Below the pieces are notes generated by a model that searched no databases, had not been told where the DNA came from, and saw nothing but the letters and a program-made list of their open reading frames with translations. A stretch of DNA of 64,000 nucleotides from Agarophyton chilense. Taxonomy: Eukaryota > Rhodophyta > Florideophyceae > Gracilariales > Gracilariaceae. This document shows positions 1 to 11,800 of this stretch, one piece after another. The stretch covers positions 310,001-374,000 of the forward strand of contig JARGXX010000086.1 of the NCBI GenBank assembly GCA_030374765.1, in the 5' to 3' direction. A program made the position numbers and the translations under genes. Each line of letters begins with the position of its first letter. Position 1 is the first letter of the stretch.

Positions 1-830
1 TACTGCGGGGTGTACGATCCAAAGAGGAGTCCTCCAAACGGTAGTACCAGTATGATAAGAGCTTCTTAAAGAGCGAATTGGTCGGTTTCAGCTCCATCAA
101 ACCTTTGTGCTTCTTTCACTTCGTGCGGGCGCGGATCACACCATGGGTGGCTGTTGACCGCTTAGAGCGTGAGAAACGCTCACGGCGAGCTACTTCCACC
201 GATGAATCGGAAGAGTCGGACTCCGAGGATGAGGAATCTGACGATTCCGGATCCGTGTTTCTTCGCTTCTTCGAGCCTGGCGGTTCTCTTCCTTATTTCC
301 CTTGTGGGATACTGCAACCGGCTCGGCCGGATCATTCCCCAACATTAGGGTTTGTTCCAACGTCTCGAGACGACTTCGGACGCGCGAGAACTTGCCGGCG
401 GCGTCCTTGACAAAGGCCGAGGGTTCACCAAGGCACTCTAGAATCGAGTTCACATCCGCACGGAGGACACGGAGGTCCTCAGAAAAACCTGCATAGCAGT
501 GTCATCCACCTTCTTGCGAAGGGAATCAAACTCCTCTGCAGGAATGACTTGAGCTTCCCGCATAGAGCGGAGTTGCTCTTCAACAGCTGCAAAACTGGGA
601 TGGAGGATGACATCCCTAGCAGGGGAGAGCATCAGGGCGGCGGCAGATGCCGGGCCTGCTCCACTTGCTGGGGGTGTCGAATCAGAGACAGGAGGTCTCG
701 AGGTCTTTCCACCTGGCACGCCAGTCGATCCACCGGTATGAGACCGTGAACGGACCGGGATACGGGATGTTTGCGATGTTTCCGGTGCACCGGTTTGACT
801 CCTAGTCCTCGAACGGTCTTTGGACGACAT
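1..830 (-). pseudogene. Ty3/gypsy-type gag relic, cut by window edge
   Basis: Minus-strand open segments at 450-830 and 190-453, then a further stretch to the window edge, lie in different frames and together read as one decayed gag-like protein. The N-terminal part is rich in Ser, Arg and Pro. A middle part could form an amphipathic helix. It is followed by a very acidic Ser/Asp/Glu stretch (about 190-260) and a basic tail. No zinc knuckle remains in the visible part. A primer-binding-like site and an LTR-like end lie directly upstream (975-996), which is why I assign it to an LTR element. It is broken by frameshifts and not functional. The family assignment rests mostly on context. Confidence 0.45.
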
Positions 831-974
831 GAGATCAGAATCCGCGACCCGTGAGTATCCAAACCGGATCGGCTAATGGGACCAAGAAACTTCCTCAAAG
901 AGGGAAACTGAGATAAACCTCAATTTGTGAGTCCTCTTTCCGATTAATAGTGTCTGAGTGTGCCCGACTCAAAC

Positions 975-992
975 TTCTAAGTCGGGGGACCA
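975..992 (-). other. Primer-binding site of the left gypsy relic
   Basis: Read on the minus strand the site starts TGGTCCCCCGACTTAGAA, three bases inside an LTR-like end (TACA). The gypsy relic at 46-53 kb has TGGTCTCCCAACTTAGAA in the same place, 16 of 18 bases identical. TGG start and position are as expected for a site that pairs with a tRNA 3' CCA end. The tRNA itself was not identified. Confidence 0.55.
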
Positions 993-995
993 GTT

Positions 996-1790
996 TGTAG
1001 GACAACGCTTGGAGCGGAGACACCACGAAGATGTTCGGGATCTTCCTCTCTTGATAGACACGCCTCAGGCGGAGGAGACGCGTCCCAGCAGAGCACAGAA
1101 ACAGAGCCACTCTGGAAAGGCACGACGGAGTCGGGTGTAAGACCGAGGCCAATCCGGCGGGATATACCTAGAGTGTTCAGGTGAGCACGGCACAGTCCGG
1201 GGTGTGACTAATCCTAGACGGAGCGGTATCACGGCGATTGTCGGAAAAGGAGCGAGGAAGCACTCGTATGATGGGGACGAGCGGGGTGAGTGCGGCGGCC
1301 ACTCACGAGAGCCAAAAAAAGAACAAGAGGAAATTGGGGGCGACACCCTATACAGGGGCGAGACTACGACAAGTGTCGGCGATTAAATATGAACCCACGG
1401 TGGTGGTAGCACTGTGGTCGACAGAGGGGTGGATGAACTAACGTGCGACGGGCGCTCACGCAGTATGCGGTGAAGACGCGCCGAAGGCGAAGAGTTCAGA
1501 GCCAAGACTCCTTCCTTGGGATCATCCAAGAGGGGGTTTACTGGGGAGTAGTGCTCAACCTCCGAAGTAGTGTGGCGCGTGGCCCCTGAGAGTGGGCGCG
1601 CGCCCGAAAATTAGACACTAAAAAGCGATAGCGTAGCTTAAATAAATACTAAAAAATACTAAATAATACTAACCATTAGGTAGAATCCGGGCCACGTGTG
1701 GCACGCCTCGCACTCGAGCGACGGCATCCGTGCAGTCCACGTGTTTCACCAGTGTGCACCTCCGGTCCTAACCGGCCGTCGGCACGCAAT
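996..1790 (-). repeat. Probable 5' LTR of the left gypsy relic, outer end undetermined
   Basis: The sequence begins TGTAGG on the plus strand just outside the primer site. The outer end cannot be fixed because no second copy lies in the window; the right limit given is only the point where a copia relic takes over. It contains the perfect palindrome GGGCGCGCGCCC (1594-1605) and an AT-rich run of repeated aaatactaa-type words near 1640-1675. Similar words occur in the LTR of the gypsy relic at 46.2 kb. Confidence 0.35.
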
Positions 1791-1829
1791 AGCGGTATAG
1801 CTTGTCATAGACCAAGCTAGTCCTCAAGC

Positions 1830-2335
1830 GAGCGAAATATCTAAGTCCTGGGAAGAAACACCTATGAAGGGCATTGCACTTAACAACACTGGAAAGCCAT
1901 CCTGCGGTCAAACCGGCTACATCAGTGGCATCGCCTTCTCTCATGGTGAAGACGTTTCGTACCACACTTTCGACTGGAATAGGTCGAATTAAGGACACAT
2001 ATACTTTAGTTCAATTGATGCAGAAATACTTGCCGCAGCAGAATCCGCAGACAGGTCCATACTGCTTCGAAAAAACACAGAAGTACTTGCATCGGGTTTT
2101 GGTTCACTCGTTCTTTACGTAGACTCATTGGGTCTGTACTCAACTATCACTACCCTTCACGAATACGGAGACTTCCATTGCGCCCCACCGTGACGCGCCT
2201 CCGCGACTCCTTCGAAGCTGGAGACGTATCCTCAATGCGTTGGGTACAGGAAGTCTGAACTCAGCCGACGGGTTGGCAAAGAGGAATCATAATCCGTTTA
2301 CTCAATTGAACCAAGCTATGGATAAAGGTAAACTC
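1830..2335 (+). pseudogene. Copia RNase H relic (C-terminal end of pol)
   Basis: The plus strand reads as the end of a Ty1/copia polyprotein. A Gly-Gln-Thr-Gly-Tyr segment near 1905 comes first, then a His-x-x-x-Trp segment, then AEILAAAESAD (about 2015-2050). The same AEILAASEGID motif sits in the intact copia element at 40-45 kb. A YVDSLGLYSTITTL segment follows, then a degenerate tail NSADGLAKRN (about 2255-2285) that corresponds to the usual ADxLTK RNase H end. An in-frame stop at 1990-1992 and a frameshift near 2190 break it. Only the RNase H end survives. Confidence 0.65.
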
Positions 2336-3139
2336 ATAAAAAGTATCATATCTAATATGGTATCATATTGGGACATAGAAATGTAAGGATTAGGATCTAA
2401 TATGGCAAAGCTTTCAAACTCTGCTTCAGGAACCGTCTTGGTGACGCCGTTTGTTCCCGGGACGAGCTCGCTTTTTATCTTTCTTCTCTGGGAGCAAGCA
2501 CACAAGACGACAGTCCGCAATGTGACTGAAAGAACGGTCTGAGCCAACACATGACTCGAGGACGACCTGCGTGAAATCCATGTGGTATTTCTCCACTTAA
2601 TCAAATTTCATGTTGCGCTCCCTTTGTATGAAAATTGCATGAACGTTTCCGTCAATCGCGTGAAGAATGGCAAGGAAGACTTTTCCGCTATCGAAGAAGA
2701 TATCCGAGCAGAAGTTTTCTTTTTGGTGTCCAGGCCCATAGTGAAAATAGTCAAGACCATCAACACGAGTTTTTTTCCATCACAAACCGCTGCATATCCT
2801 TGAGGTCCCGGAACTTTCCTCTGATCTCCCGTCGCGCCTTACAGTTGCAATTTTCTAGCTCACTCAGTTCAACAAATCTAAGCCCTTCTACGACGTTCAA
2901 GTTCATCTCGTTAACGTCCGCGTCATGACTAGCGCGATCGACGAAAAAGCCAAAGATTCAGCAGGATTTTTGTACCCAATGGTGAGAGCCAACGCATAAA
3001 TCTGCGAAGCGTCAAGTCATAGGAACGTCTCGTAACGAGATTCGACGGACGTATAGCTAAGATGGAAACTTCGGACTCCAGAAGACGGAGTGAGCGCTTA
3101 GGGTTAAACCTCAGTGAGTCTTTGACCTGGCTTGGCGCT
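2336..3139. other. No clear gene; decayed coding-like stretch on minus strand
   Basis: Just after the copia relic are AT-rich words (tatcatat/ctaatatgg) that may be remains of its LTR. Between about 2790 and 2990 the minus strand has an open segment with protein-like composition, including the words DADVNEMNLNVVEGLRFVEL. It has no start and is closed upstream by a stop. I do not recognise it. It could be a continuation of the protein fragment at 3140-3469. Confidence 0.3.
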
Positions 3140-3469
3140 TCAAATAGCTAAGATGCTCTTGATCGCTTCATACCGGTCCTTATTATTCCAGTGAAAGACT
3201 CCCCCCGTTTTCTCGGCATCATGCGTCACTCTACTTCTCGACGCATCACTTTGGACTGTCCAGCTGTACTGGGTGCGAAATTTATGCATGTTAATACGGA
3301 AAACTGCGATAGTGCCATCCTCCAGAACATATTTTTGGTCCTTTATTACACCAAGACCATCTGTCGAAAATCGGAACTTCTCGATCATCCAACCACCGCC
3401 ATCAAACATCTTATCGTGCTTTTCTTCGTCACCGAAGGCCTCCGTAAAGCCCAAACGGAATTGAATCAA
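3140..3469 (-). CDS. Hypothetical protein fragment, 109 aa
   Basis: An open frame of 109 codons with balanced amino-acid composition, including a Gly-rich turn (DGGGWMIEKF) and a beta-rich middle. No domain is recognised. The neighbouring minus-strand stretch at 2790-2990 looks coding too but has stops. The two may be remains of one gene or of a transposon-borne gene. It sits among old retroelement relics, so it is more likely a fragment than a working gene. Confidence that it is translated is low. Confidence 0.25.
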   Translation of the reverse strand: MIQFRLGFTEAFGDEEKHDKMFDGGGWMIEKFRFSTDGLGVIKDQKYVLEDGTIAVFRINMHKFRTQYSWTVQSDASRSRVTHDAEKTGGVFHWNNKDRYEAIKSILAI

Positions 3470-4099
3470 TTTTTTAAATTTTGCTCAACGAAACTGATAG
3501 TTGATATGCGCTTTCGTCTGTCCCGGTAAATTGATGGCTTCGTTTTCGCTAACACACACGAAGTTGTTCTTGTCTTCGAAAGTAATCGCTTAAAACTTCC
3601 GCACGCCGCGCTGTGGTTTTGAACTAAGAATCTTACCAATATTCTTGTTCAGATATTGGTCAAGATTGGTTTAGCTTGTACCTTTCGCTGATTCACTCTC
3701 GAGCTGGGGCCGTGGAGCTTGGTCGCCATGATATTTTGCGAGATGTTTTCTTAACATGAGCCATCGAAAGACTCGCCTGAGCTGAAGTCGCCCATGCTAT
3801 TCGAGGAGAGGTGTCAAGTCGAGTTTCGCGTCAAGGTTACATACTTACAGATCAAAACAGTAACGTTGCAAATGTGACATTTTCACGTGTTCACAGTGCT
3901 CGGGGGGAAACAAAGGGGGTGGTAGCAAAATGCAAAAGGCACGCAGAAGACACTCGCTTGGCAAACCGGCCAGCGAGGAAGACGCACCAAAATTAACGCG
4001 CTTAGAGTCAGGAAAGGAGTTCTTATGAATTTGGTCCCATTTCAAAAAATCTAATTTTATAGGCCATTACAGCTGTGCACAGTGAGCTACGAATGAGCT
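3470..4099. other. No recognisable feature
   Basis: Both strands carry only short open frames without recognisable motifs. A G-rich patch (about 3900-3925) is the only compositional oddity. I see nothing I can name. Confidence 0.5.
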
Positions 4100-4409
4100 G
4101 GGACATCTCCCAGTTGCACCGAAAAGTTATTTATTTTAATTATTTCTCTTTTCCCCGACGGCGAATAGTTCCCGAGTGCAAAGGCACTGCAGCGTAAATT
4201 ACACTTTTTCTGACTTCCACAGCACTACAATTGCCGTTGACGTAGGACGAATAACTGGTAAAGAAACCTTCTGAAAGCATTTCTACTGGAATCAAAGAGA
4301 CGCTTGTCACCAGTCTCGACTTGTCCCTTCGGTCTTAATTCATCTCCCTGCATCCATCGTTTACCAAAAATTTGGTCCTACAAATTCTCTGAACGGCATA
4401 GTCGTGACA
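4100..4409 (+). repeat. Old dispersed repeat, copy 1 (LTR-like)
   Basis: About 310 bp match 15270-15563 in the same orientation with many substitutions. Shared words include gacttccac-gcactaca, taggacgaata-ctggta, agagacg-tt-tcaccagtctcgactt, and the end gtcgtgaca. The copies end in CA (4408-4409). They flank a copia relic, so they may be its two LTRs. No target duplication was found. Confidence 0.5.
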
Positions 4410-4850
4410 GATGTTCTAAAAAAAATCCGGATTCCGAGCACTTTATTGCGACAAGATAATATGCCCTGTATTGCTTCGTCTACCCACTGGCAGGTGTCAT
4501 CTCTATATGATCGCCTTTAGTGCTCCCCGACAATTACTGAGCCGCAGACAGAAGCAGGAAAGCAACTGCTATACTGTGCTTTATTTGTGCTCAGTGTGTA
4601 CCCCGTAGTCAACGAGAGTGGTTCATTGATCCCACTTTTTCCATCCCATAAGAATGAGGTCGAAGGAACTTTGAGGTGCGTCCTACCATCTCCGATAGTA
4701 ATATTCGAACCTGGAGTTTTTACAAGCACCATTGTTTCCGGTTCAACTGCTCCAAGATGTCCCCGATCTTTATGAGTTGCACACAATTCCTGATGGTTTG
4801 ATCACTTCTTTTGTTTTGTCTTCGAGAGAGAGAGAGCAAACCTTTCTATC

Positions 4851-7150
4851 TTGACGTATCTCTTGTTCATGAACTTCACCGATGCCTCCATGGACACGGT
4901 GAGAGTTGGAATAGAGCGCTATCATAGTAGAAGATCTACTACGCGCGTTCTACGGGATGAAGGTGGTCAATCAGTGTCTGCTACAAGTCCTCGTGTAAAC
5001 GTTACTGACGAGAGAGGGTCCTCTGTTCTCTCCATTAACGGGTCCCTGGACCCAATCCAGGACGATGAAGATACAATACCCAACCGAGGTTCACAGAGAG
5101 AAGCTGATATTATTCCTCCCGATTCCATCCCTAGAAGTCAAAACCACCGCAGTAGGCCTTTTGCAGCCTTTAGTGGGCAATCCATTGTTGTAGATACTCG
5201 CAAGGCGAACTATGATCTCCAACACTTCAAGGATAGCCGCTTTAAGGGAGACCTTACCCAGTCTATTAATCTCATCCTTTGAGACTACAACGTCTGTGCT
5301 CGACAGAACCGTCTTGCTTCATTACAGTGTGAAGGAGCGACGATAACGGTTGAGCCCTGGAAGCCGCCGAGCCCTGAGGGATCTTACGGATGCTACGTGG
5401 ACTGGCCGACCTCAGCTGGACTCAGGCAGATTATTAATTTATTTTAATTAGTGTGATAGATTAGCATTACAGTGCCAGGGAGATCCCAGCGCCTCGCCAG
5501 TACTATTTACTTAGCTCGAGCGAAGCTTCTCCCTTAGAGTAAGGCAGGCACCGTTAGGATACTAAATTACCTTCTTTGGAACATTAGTTCCATCAATTGG
5601 TCTTCAAGCCATCTTTTACGTAGCTCCGACCTGTAGGACTACGCAGTAAATGCCAGCCCATTGCACCAAGTACTCTGGGAGTGCCGCCGTCAAAGATACG
5701 AACCTTAGGACCCGCTCTACCACGCTACTTCAGGTTGAGAACATTACGCTGACCCACCAGTCATTGCGTTACAGGCCATTTCGCATGAGATGATTTGTAC
5801 CAAACGAAGGGAGATCAAGAATCTGCTGAGCAGGGGAACATTCAAGGTTATCCCGCGAGAGGATATCCTTACAAATGCAAAAGTCCGACCTGGGAGATTT
5901 GTGCTTGCAATGAAGTCTTCTGAGGATGGGAAAGTGAAGTACAAAGCTAGATACGTAATCGACGCACATCAGGATCGCGAAAAATAGGATGGTAATTCCA
6001 CAAACACGCTACGAACTTCATCAATCAGGCTCCTATTAGAACTGCACGCAATGTGTAAGTTTGATATTTGGACCTCTGATACCATTGAAGCATACATTAA
6101 ATCCGCAGAGCCTATCATTCGCGAGATATTCATCAGAAATCCTGTTTCTGAATGTGAACTGGATCCTTCTCAATTCATTCAGCTGGTAAAATCACTGCAT
6201 GGTTTGCGTGAGTCTGGAGATTTATACCACCAAACCACTAAAAATAATCATACCAAGAACCTTGGCAGGGTGCCTATTCGATTGGACTAGGCTCTCTATA
6301 CCTACATGAAGGACGGTATCCTCAATGGACTATCTGATGGTTATGTAGATTATTTTCTGCGATCCGCCGACTCTTCATACAGGGAAAACTGCAAGAAGAC
6401 GAAGATAAAATTTGAAATGACAGAAAAGATGTATTTGACTTGCACTTCCACGGCGTTTTCGCTCATTCGTAAAAAGGATGGGACCATAATACAGAATCCG
6501 CACGAGTATTTGAAGAAGCTTGAAGAATTTCCAACTACTGCATATCTTTCTGCTTTTCCATCTATGCGCATCAGAATAGCTTGGCTTTCAAACACCAGCC
6601 CAGATTGGTAATTGGAAATATCACAACTAGCAAAGGTCACTGAGGAGCTATTTGATAAGGAAAAGGTGAAGATTATCAAACAACTGAACAGAAATGTTCG
6701 TTATGATAAATCACACCCCGTATCGCTTTTTATACTTCCTTCGAAGCTTGGTCTCTGACAAATTGTTTGCTTTTCGGACTTTCCTTTTGCTAAAAATCGG
6801 GAATTGTCTTTGGAATTAGGTCACATATGCTTTTTCATAGAAGGTACCGAAAGCATGGCCCTTGTTCGTTTTAGACATTACAAATATAAAAGAGTTCCCG
6901 CTCAGCCATGGAATGTAAATTCATCGCCTTCAACAGCCTGTTGGATGTTACAATGACATTGGAAGATGAGCTACGCCACATCGTATGGAAACGAGTCCCA
7001 GTGTCTCTGTTTACCGATAGCAAGTCCCTATTTGATGTGGTATCCAAAGGTTCAAGCACATCGAAAAAGGTGACTATGCTTGATATCTCTGTTGCTAGAG
7101 AAAGATTAAAAAGTAGGATTATCTCTAGTATTGTATTAATGAGAGGTTAG
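4851..7150 (+). pseudogene. Decayed Ty1/copia pol (linker, RT, RNase H), interrupted by a repeat
   Basis: The segment 4851-5282 looks like the variable linker between integrase and reverse transcriptase. RT starts at about 5775 (KRREIKNLLSRGTF) and continues in one frame to 6611, with stops at 5985-5987 and 6288-6290. It includes LVKSLHGLRESGDLYHQ and a GLSDGYVDYF segment in which the catalytic second Asp of YVDD is replaced by Tyr. RNase H remains at about 6908-7150 (LFTDSKSLFDVVSKGS). A 442-bp repeat sits at 5328-5769. Removing it with one TACAG copy restores a continuous frame across the junction. Gag, protease and most of integrase are missing. Confidence 0.75.
5328..5769. repeat. 442-bp dispersed repeat, copy 1, inserted in copia RT
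   Basis: Closely similar along its whole length to 53297-53738, in the same orientation. It is flanked by TACAG on both sides (5323-5327 and 5770-5774), a 5-bp duplication, and it splits the copia RT frame exactly there. It has no coding frame. Size and target duplication fit a solo LTR, but the ends are not canonical TG...CA if TACAG is taken as the duplication. Confidence 0.65.
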
Positions 7151-7670
7151 AGGAATATGGATGATAGACTTACGAAGTCGATACAACAAGCAGCTCTAAG
7201 GGAAGTCATTACAGCTGGTTTATTGGATGTACGCCCAGAGAAATGGATTGTACGCAACTGAGATGGAATCAAAAAAGTATTTTAATTTGTAGTGGATGAA
7301 GTCTGAAGTAGTCGTACTTCAGCGATGTATAGTCCTTCAAAACCATCTTCGTCGCAGGCGATGATTGTTGCTTCACAAAGTCGCAGCGCTTTTATTTCTT
7401 AGATTTCGACTATTTTGCCGCGTTCGCCATCGACCATCACCCAATGTTCAGCGTCGTTTCTCGCACGCATTCGCCAAATTCATATTCATTCCTTTTGCAT
7501 CGCAATCCATTCGAGGTTGTTTTGCTTGGAAGTTCCATCGCAAACCGTTGCAAGTTGAGACCTTTTTGAACTTGTTTAAGGACAAGCTGGCCGGTTCCAA
7601 TTGATTTGCATGTCACATAGTTGTTTGCAATCGCATTTTGTAGGTGATTTTTTGTTTGCTTTTTTTGAAC
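7151..7670. other. Non-coding 3' flank of the copia relic
   Basis: No recognisable gene. A perfect 8-bp hairpin with a 4-nt loop occurs at 7303-7322 (ctgaagta/tacttcag). The stretch ends at the target duplication CTTTA (7671-7675) of the gypsy element. Confidence 0.5.
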
Positions 7671-7675
7671 CTTTA

Positions 7676-8821
7676 TGTGGGCGCCATCTTGGGAGTGTGA
7701 CGCGGTGGGCCAACTTGACAGTAAAAGTCAATGTAAATGGGAGTCCCTCGTAGCCAAAAAAAGGCCCGTACAGATAAGTGTAGTTCGGTTTCGCAAAGAG
7801 ATAAGTAGAACGGCAAGACAGGGACAATACTCAACCCGTCAGATAAAAATAGATAAAATGACAAGGGGAGAACGAAGCTCAACCTAGCGATAATTCTCCA
7901 AAATCTTCTTAGGACGATACGCAACGAAAGACTTATGTCAATGGTCACTAGGAGTCAGACTCCCGACTTCCGATAAGACACTCCGGATGTGAGACGATTT
8001 CTGCAGCCTACGTACTTCTGCGCCAACCAGAAGCACGCGTATACAATCCCTACAAGGCTTCCCGAGGAGAGCTAATGACAGCGAGATATGCCTTCACTCA
8101 TATACCCAAGCTGGCCTTTTGCAGGAAAGGTTACGCGGCACCACTTGCGGCAGCTTCCCGTCCAGTACTGAATCCCAGGAATCCTCCAGGTCTTACCGAC
8201 CGACACAGGCTTTTCACTCTGTGGGGGACCCCTTGCCAGACGCAGTACCGTTGGTACACACAAGCCGTCTCCCGTCCACGCCAAAGGCGCTTCAACCGGT
8301 ACAGTGGGCTGATAGAGGGTGCACCTTCCAGCGGCAAACGCCTCACTGGTCCTCTATACGGCGGCAAACGCCTCACCGATTTTAGATAATTATAGGGTTG
8401 CTCCTCCAGCGGCAAGCGCCTCACTGGACCCTAGGCGGCAAACGCCTCACCTTTTGTTATAGTTGAAGGGCTCGAAGCCAAAGGAAATAGTTGAATTGGG
8501 TGTTTGTTGGCTTGAGGTCGTCCGAGATGGTGTTCGGAGACTTCAGAGGCCCTTTTATAGAGATCTAGAACCCACAGAATGGGCTGCAACGCATTGATAC
8601 TCACTTATTACTACGGTGTGCTTCTAGGTTACTCTATTGGCTTCTAGAAGCCAGTACAGCAGCACACTAACCAATTAAAATGTAACAACTACGCCTGACA
8701 TCACCAGAATACCACTGCAACGTCGGCGTCAACAAAGATGTAGGAACTCCCGGCGCTGCTGGCACATCCTACACGTGTGTTACAGCAGTGCCGGAACATT
8801 CCACACGTTCCGCGACCCACA
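7676..8821 (-). repeat. 3' LTR of the gypsy element
   Basis: 1146 bp, same as 13435-14580 except at 7727. It contains four copies of GCGGCAAACGCCTCAC or a one-base variant at 8331, 8361, 8409 and 8435, and a minus-strand TATAAAAG (8551-8560). The polypurine tract on its inner side is weak (minus strand GGGGCTG at about 8822-8828). Confidence 0.95.
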
Positions 8822-8832
8822 CAGCCCCAAGC

Positions 8833-11800
8833 TCAACGGTTGCTACGCCGCGGCAACCCGGAAACCTTAGCATCCAATGGTCGCGGCAGATAGATTTTGA
8901 GGCGTCGACAATGTATCCCTTGACGAGTATAGCGGTTGTGTGGTGAGACCAAAGTGTACCTGGGGTGATCTGCACGGACAACACGGCAAGGTCCAAAGTA
9001 CTTTGAGGAGAATGCCGGCCACTTCACTGTGGTATTCAGCGCCTTCCCCTTCGCCACCAAAACCTCATCTCCAACCTGGAACTTTCTTATCTTCTTCTCC
9101 GGAATATCCCTAGTAACTCTCATCTCAGCACGCGCTGCCCGAGGATTAGATGAAGCTAAAGTCTCCAAGGTCCTAAATATCTGTGAAGAATCCCCATGCT
9201 GCACCGCCACACCCGAGTCATACGATGTCATACGTGGTTTCACGCCATAAAGCAATTCAAAAGGCGATATTCCGCTGGCAAGATGGCGACGTCGATATCC
9301 ATATAGAACTGAAGGGAGGTCATCATCCCAGCTTGAACCACGGGCTAAGACAGTCTTTCCAAGAGCTCGTTTAAGTGTACCAACCATTCTCTCAGCCCTA
9401 CCATTGGACATAGGTGCGTAAGCCAGAACAGTTTTCCACTTGATTCCTTTCTCTTTCATGAACGAAACGAGTGACATGGACGTGAAACAGGTCGCATTGT
9501 CGGATACGATGACACGGGGAAGGCCAAAAGGGGCGATGATTCCACTTTTCACAAATTCTACTACAGTTTCTGACGTTGAATTCCTTGTCGGGGCGGCAAT
9601 CGGCCATCCAGTAAGATGCTCAACACAAACCAAGAGAAATCGGTTTCCTGCCTTGCTCTTCTGGAAAGGACCGGCAAAGTCAATTGAAAACACATCAAAC
9701 AGAGACGAAACCGGTGTGTGAAGGCTAGTATAGTACTGTGGAAGTGGTGCCATCCTCTGACAAGCGTCACAGCTTTTGACGTAATCCCCAGTTTCTCGAT
9801 ACATTGTAGGCCACCAAAACCTCTCCGTAATAAACTTCCTTGTAGCCTTGACGTCCCAGTGTCCGATATCGTCATGAAAAGACCTCAGTATACTCTGCCT
9901 ATGAGAAACATCTGGTACGACTCGTAGACCCTTTGTAGTGCGCCTGAATAGCTTTCCTTCCCAAACTAAGAACCGTTTCGCATTCCGTCTCACGATTTGG
10001 CGAACATGACTGTCATGTTCGTTCATTGACATTCCACAGAGATAACGGGCAATGTTTGCATAGTATGGTTCAAGTCCACGAAATTGATCAGTGTCACCTA
10101 TGAGGCATACGAGGTCTCCTTCATCCTCGTGCAACTCAACCTTATCACCATGGAGAATCCTCGAAAGATAGTCGGCAGCACCGTTGTCCTTCCCAGCCCG
10201 ATATACTATCTCAAAGTCATACTCGGCAAGGAAATCGAGCCAACGGGCTAGGCGACCATGTATATCACGTTTCTGAAAGGCATATCGGAGAGCCATATGA
10301 TCCGTAATAACTTTGAACGGAACAGAGGAGAGAAGATACACTCTGAACTTTTTCAGGGCAAATATGACTGCCAATGCTTCTCTCTCAGATGCAGAATAGT
10401 TCCTTTCCGCTGCAGTCATCGTGCGACTAGCGAACTGCAAGGGGTGGATCCTACCGTCTTCTTTCTTCTGAGACAACACGGCCCCAAGCGACACACTCGA
10501 CGCATCTGTCTCAACAATGAAAGGTTTCTCAAAGTCCGGGAATGACAACACTGGTGGCTGAGTTAACTTCTTCTTCAACCCGTGGAAAGCGTCAAGCATG
10601 TCTTCAGTCCAAGTCAGGGTTTTATTTCCCGAGGTAGCACTGTGAAGCACTGCCGAAGTCTCAGCAAAGTTTCTGATGAAGCGACGATAGTATCCGGCTA
10701 GGCCAAGGAATGATCTCAACTCCGTCGTGGTGGAAGGTATGGGTGCCTCCTGAATCTTATCAATCTTTGCTTGATCTACTGAAACGCCACTCGCGTCAAT
10801 AACGTGGCCGAGAAGATGTACCTTAGGAAGGGCAAAGAAACACTTTGATAACTTCAGTTTAAGGCCATGCATACTTATTCGTTCCAAGACAGACCGGATG
10901 TGCCGTACATGTTCTTCGAGACTTCTCGAAAAGATTACAACGTCGTCGATATAGACCCGGACGAAGGAAAGCCCACGGAGGACGACGTCCATCATACGCT
11001 GAAAGGTAGAAGGAGCATTCATAAGTCCAAATGGCATTACTTCGAACATGAAGGTCCCATATCTGCATACGAAAGTAGTCATTTCTTTGCACTCTTCCGA
11101 CATTTTCACTTGCCAGTATCCAGTGAAAAGATCAAGCGTTGTAAAGAAACAGCATCCGCCTAAGTCATCAAAGATCTCTTCCATACGTGGCAACGGCCAT
11201 CGATCGGCTTTCATGACACGGTTGAGTTCTCGGTAATCCACGCAGAACCTGGGGCTACCATCCTTCTTGGTTGCGATAACAACAGGAAAGGACCACGCTG
11301 ATGCAGAAGGAGTAATGATACCTGCCTCCAGTAATAAATCGATCTCTTCCCGGATGAACTCATTATGCCTAGGAGACATTCTTCTCGCTCTGAAATATAT
11401 AGGCTTGTTGATAGTCAGTTCGAACGAATGTGATACTGGAACATCTGCTGGGCGGAGGTCCATCAGGGTCCAAGCGATGACATTGGTCTCCTTCAAACTC
11501 GAAATAAATTTTCCTTTTTCTTTCGTAGGTATGTGAGACAACTTGGACAGCAAAAGTTCTTCCTGAGGATCGGATCCAGATATATTCAGTTCCGGTATAA
11601 TCTCATCTTCATCAATTCTCACTTTGTCAGTAAGAGCCACGACCAGTTCTTCATCTTCAGAGACAGTATCCTCAACAGCGGCATCAGAATCTGACGTAAA
11701 GTCTTCACTATCCGTATCAGATCCTTCTCCATCTGGGGCCTCAACACGGGCGTAGTCAAAACCGAGTATAATCTTCTGTCCGGCAATCTTCATCTTCACT

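Noticed and set aside
5328-5769. The 442-bp repeat as a spliceosomal intron in the copia RT
   Set aside because: Removal with GT...AG ends breaks the frame, while removal as an insertion with TACAG duplication keeps it. The second copy also lacks GT at its start.
8075-8389. Frames of 70-104 codons present identically in both gypsy LTRs
   Set aside because: They are duplicated only because the LTRs are. They lie on both strands and lack any protein motif.
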